Position numbers and translations under genes: made by a program | The notes under the pieces: generated by a model | Database searches by the model: none | What the model was told of the DNA's origin: nothing | The model's input: only the letters and a program-made list of their open reading frames with translations | Assembly: GCA_963701445.1 (NCBI GenBank) | Contig: CAVPAM010000002.1 | Coordinates: forward strand, 124,001 to 188,000 | Reading direction: 5' to 3' | DNA: 64,000 nt | From: CAKZLS01 sp963701445 | Lineage (GTDB): Bacteria > Pseudomonadota > Alphaproteobacteria > Rhodospirillales > Defluviicoccaceae | Part shown: in pieces, positions 63,073-64,000 of the stretch | Numbering within the stretch: the stretch's first letter is position 1 | Layout: each line of letters starts with the position of its first letter

Positions 63073-63876
63073 TTACCCGATCACTACGTCGGTGACAAAC
63101 TTGACGCCGGGATATCCAAGAGTAAGCAACAGATAAGCCAACAGGACAACGCGTACAATAAGCCGGCCTCGCATGCCAACGCCGTAATGGCAAAGGAGCA
63201 GACCGCCGATCACCAGAAAAGCGGCGAGCGAGAGCAGCGTTTTATGATTGAACGCGAGCGCGTGTCCTGTTTCGCGATATTGCAGAGCAAGCCCCGTCGC
63301 CAGTCCGAGGGCGAGCACGCCCTCTCCAACTTTCAAGAGATTGACCAGCAAGGCCTCCGAGTCGATCACGGATGGAAGCAGGTTCGACAGGGCAGTTGGC
63401 CTCTTGCGCTTGAGCGCGCGCTCCTTGAGCCACGCCGCCAAGGCGGCAACCGCGGCAATGGTGACCAAGGCGTATGTGGTGACAGAGGTTGCGATGTGTA
63501 CACCAATCCACGTCCCATCGCCGGAACCCGAAATCATCGGCTGGCCGGGCGTTCCTTCCCAAACAGTGGCAACAACTCCCAGGAGCACCATGTATGGCGC
63601 CAAAAGCGGAGCCAATCTCCAACCATGGCGAGAGAGGGCGGCCACAATTGCGTAACATGTCATGGTAACGGCCACGGTGACCCACAAGGTCGCACCCAAC
63701 CCTGTCTGCCACGATCCGGAGGTATGGACCACCACCCATCCCAAGGGCCCGGCGACCGCCACGGCCAGGAAAAGCCAGAACAAAGCGTCCCGGGATGGCG
63801 CGGACCGAAAAAGCGCCTGAAATGAAGCCGGGAGCAACGAAGCCAAGGCCGAAAAACTGAGCAGTACATTGTCCAT
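63073..63876 (-). CDS. cytochrome c assembly protein, CcsA/YpjD family
   Basis: A 267-residue membrane protein with about eight transmembrane helices and conserved elements of the CcsA/CcmC haem-handling superfamily: WIGVHIATSVTTYALVTIAA with a His, and GHALAFNHKTLLSLAAFLVI with another His. These are the likely haem ligands. It belongs to the short YpjD-like group often found near ffh, which is not visible here. It lies 100 bases upstream of dusB on the same strand. The last 124 bases of the window show no supportable gene. Confidence 0.87.
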   Translation of the reverse strand: MDNVLLSFSALASLLPASFQALFRSAPSRDALFWLFLAVAVAGPLGWVVVHTSGSWQTGLGATLWVTVAVTMTCYAIVAALSRHGWRLAPLLAPYMVLLGVVATVWEGTPGQPMISGSGDGTWIGVHIATSVTTYALVTIAAVAALAAWLKERALKRKRPTALSNLLPSVIDSEALLVNLLKVGEGVLALGLATGLALQYRETGHALAFNHKTLLSLAAFLVIGGLLLCHYGVGMRGRLIVRVVLLAYLLLTLGYPGVKFVTDVVIG

Positions 63877-64000
63877 TGCGTCGTCCGAGGGTGGTTTCGG
63901 CCCGTGTTGGCACCGTCACGGCGCTACCATCGCTCCGCCTCAGCCTCTTGGCAAGTCCTCCGCACCCTTTTAGGGTCTCGGCCTGATACATGGGACGGGA

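Noticed and set aside
63880..64000. tRNA or 4.5S RNA gene at the right edge
   Set aside because: A GGAGGACTTGCC stretch looked tRNA-Ser-like, but there is no T-loop or matching acceptor strand, and no SRP RNA core motif.

Overview
The window is a dense, high-GC stretch of an alphaproteobacterial chromosome, probably Rhodospirillales-like. The lineage call rests on gene order and gene types: a 14-gene nuo operon followed by birA, coaX and rnj; a short ProS without the editing domain; the tig-clpP-clpX-lon-hup block; the dusB-ntrB-ntrC-ntrY-ntrX-trkA-dat-hfq-hflX block; an imuA-imuB-dnaE2 cassette with a GTTC-N7-GTTC type LexA box; and frequent TTG and GTG starts. There is no rRNA operon, CRISPR array, transposase or integrase.

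Layout. Positions 1-4071 (minus) hold the start of dnaE, a small lipoprotein, lolD, lolC and proS. Positions 4332-5621 (plus) hold an NCS2 purine-type permease, with a plus-strand terminator that lies inside the 3' end of a convergent tag gene. Positions 5805-25060 (minus) are one long run of tag, DUF1467, a VOC protein, rnj, coaX, birA and nuoN back to nuoA. Then come tRNA-Asp and tRNA-Val, the proteostasis block hup, lon, clpX, clpP and tig, and tRNA-Leu (25134-32745). Positions 33051-36048 (minus) encode malonyl-CoA decarboxylase and the NAD(P)HX repair enzyme. On the plus strand follow dadA, the SOS mutasome imuA-imuB-dnaE2 and an orphan ParA. Positions 43839-50766 are accessory metabolism: a hydrolase-OsmC fusion, glutaryl-CoA dehydrogenase, a hydroxyisobutyrate-dehydrogenase-like reductase, a cysteine synthase, a broken UPF0158 gene beside an inverted repeat, an inositol-monophosphatase-family protein and a small RHH-like regulator with a palindromic operator candidate. 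Positions 50841-62972 (minus) are the ntr/hfq block, and a CcsA-type cytochrome assembly protein closes the window.

How the genes work together. The nuo genes build complete complex I. Its operon runs into biotin-ligase, CoA and RNA-decay genes by tight spacing or 4-base overlaps. Tig, ClpP, ClpX, Lon and HU form the folding, degradation and nucleoid block. ImuA, ImuB and DnaE2 would form the damage-inducible translesion polymerase, but dnaE2 as given carries a one-base frameshift. NtrB/NtrC and NtrY/NtrX sense nitrogen and redox state, with potassium uptake regulation, D-amino acid transamination and Hfq encoded downstream.

The most unusual points are a His/Asp-rich insert in trigger factor, two adjacent opposite LexA boxes before imuA, a perfect 20-base palindrome immediately before an RHH-like gene, two single-base frameshifts (dnaE2 and UPF0158), a long inverted repeat at the UPF0158 start, and a Tag protein with a non-conserved C-terminal tail that overlaps a terminator. 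No clearly new multi-gene system was found; most of the window is conserved core genome.
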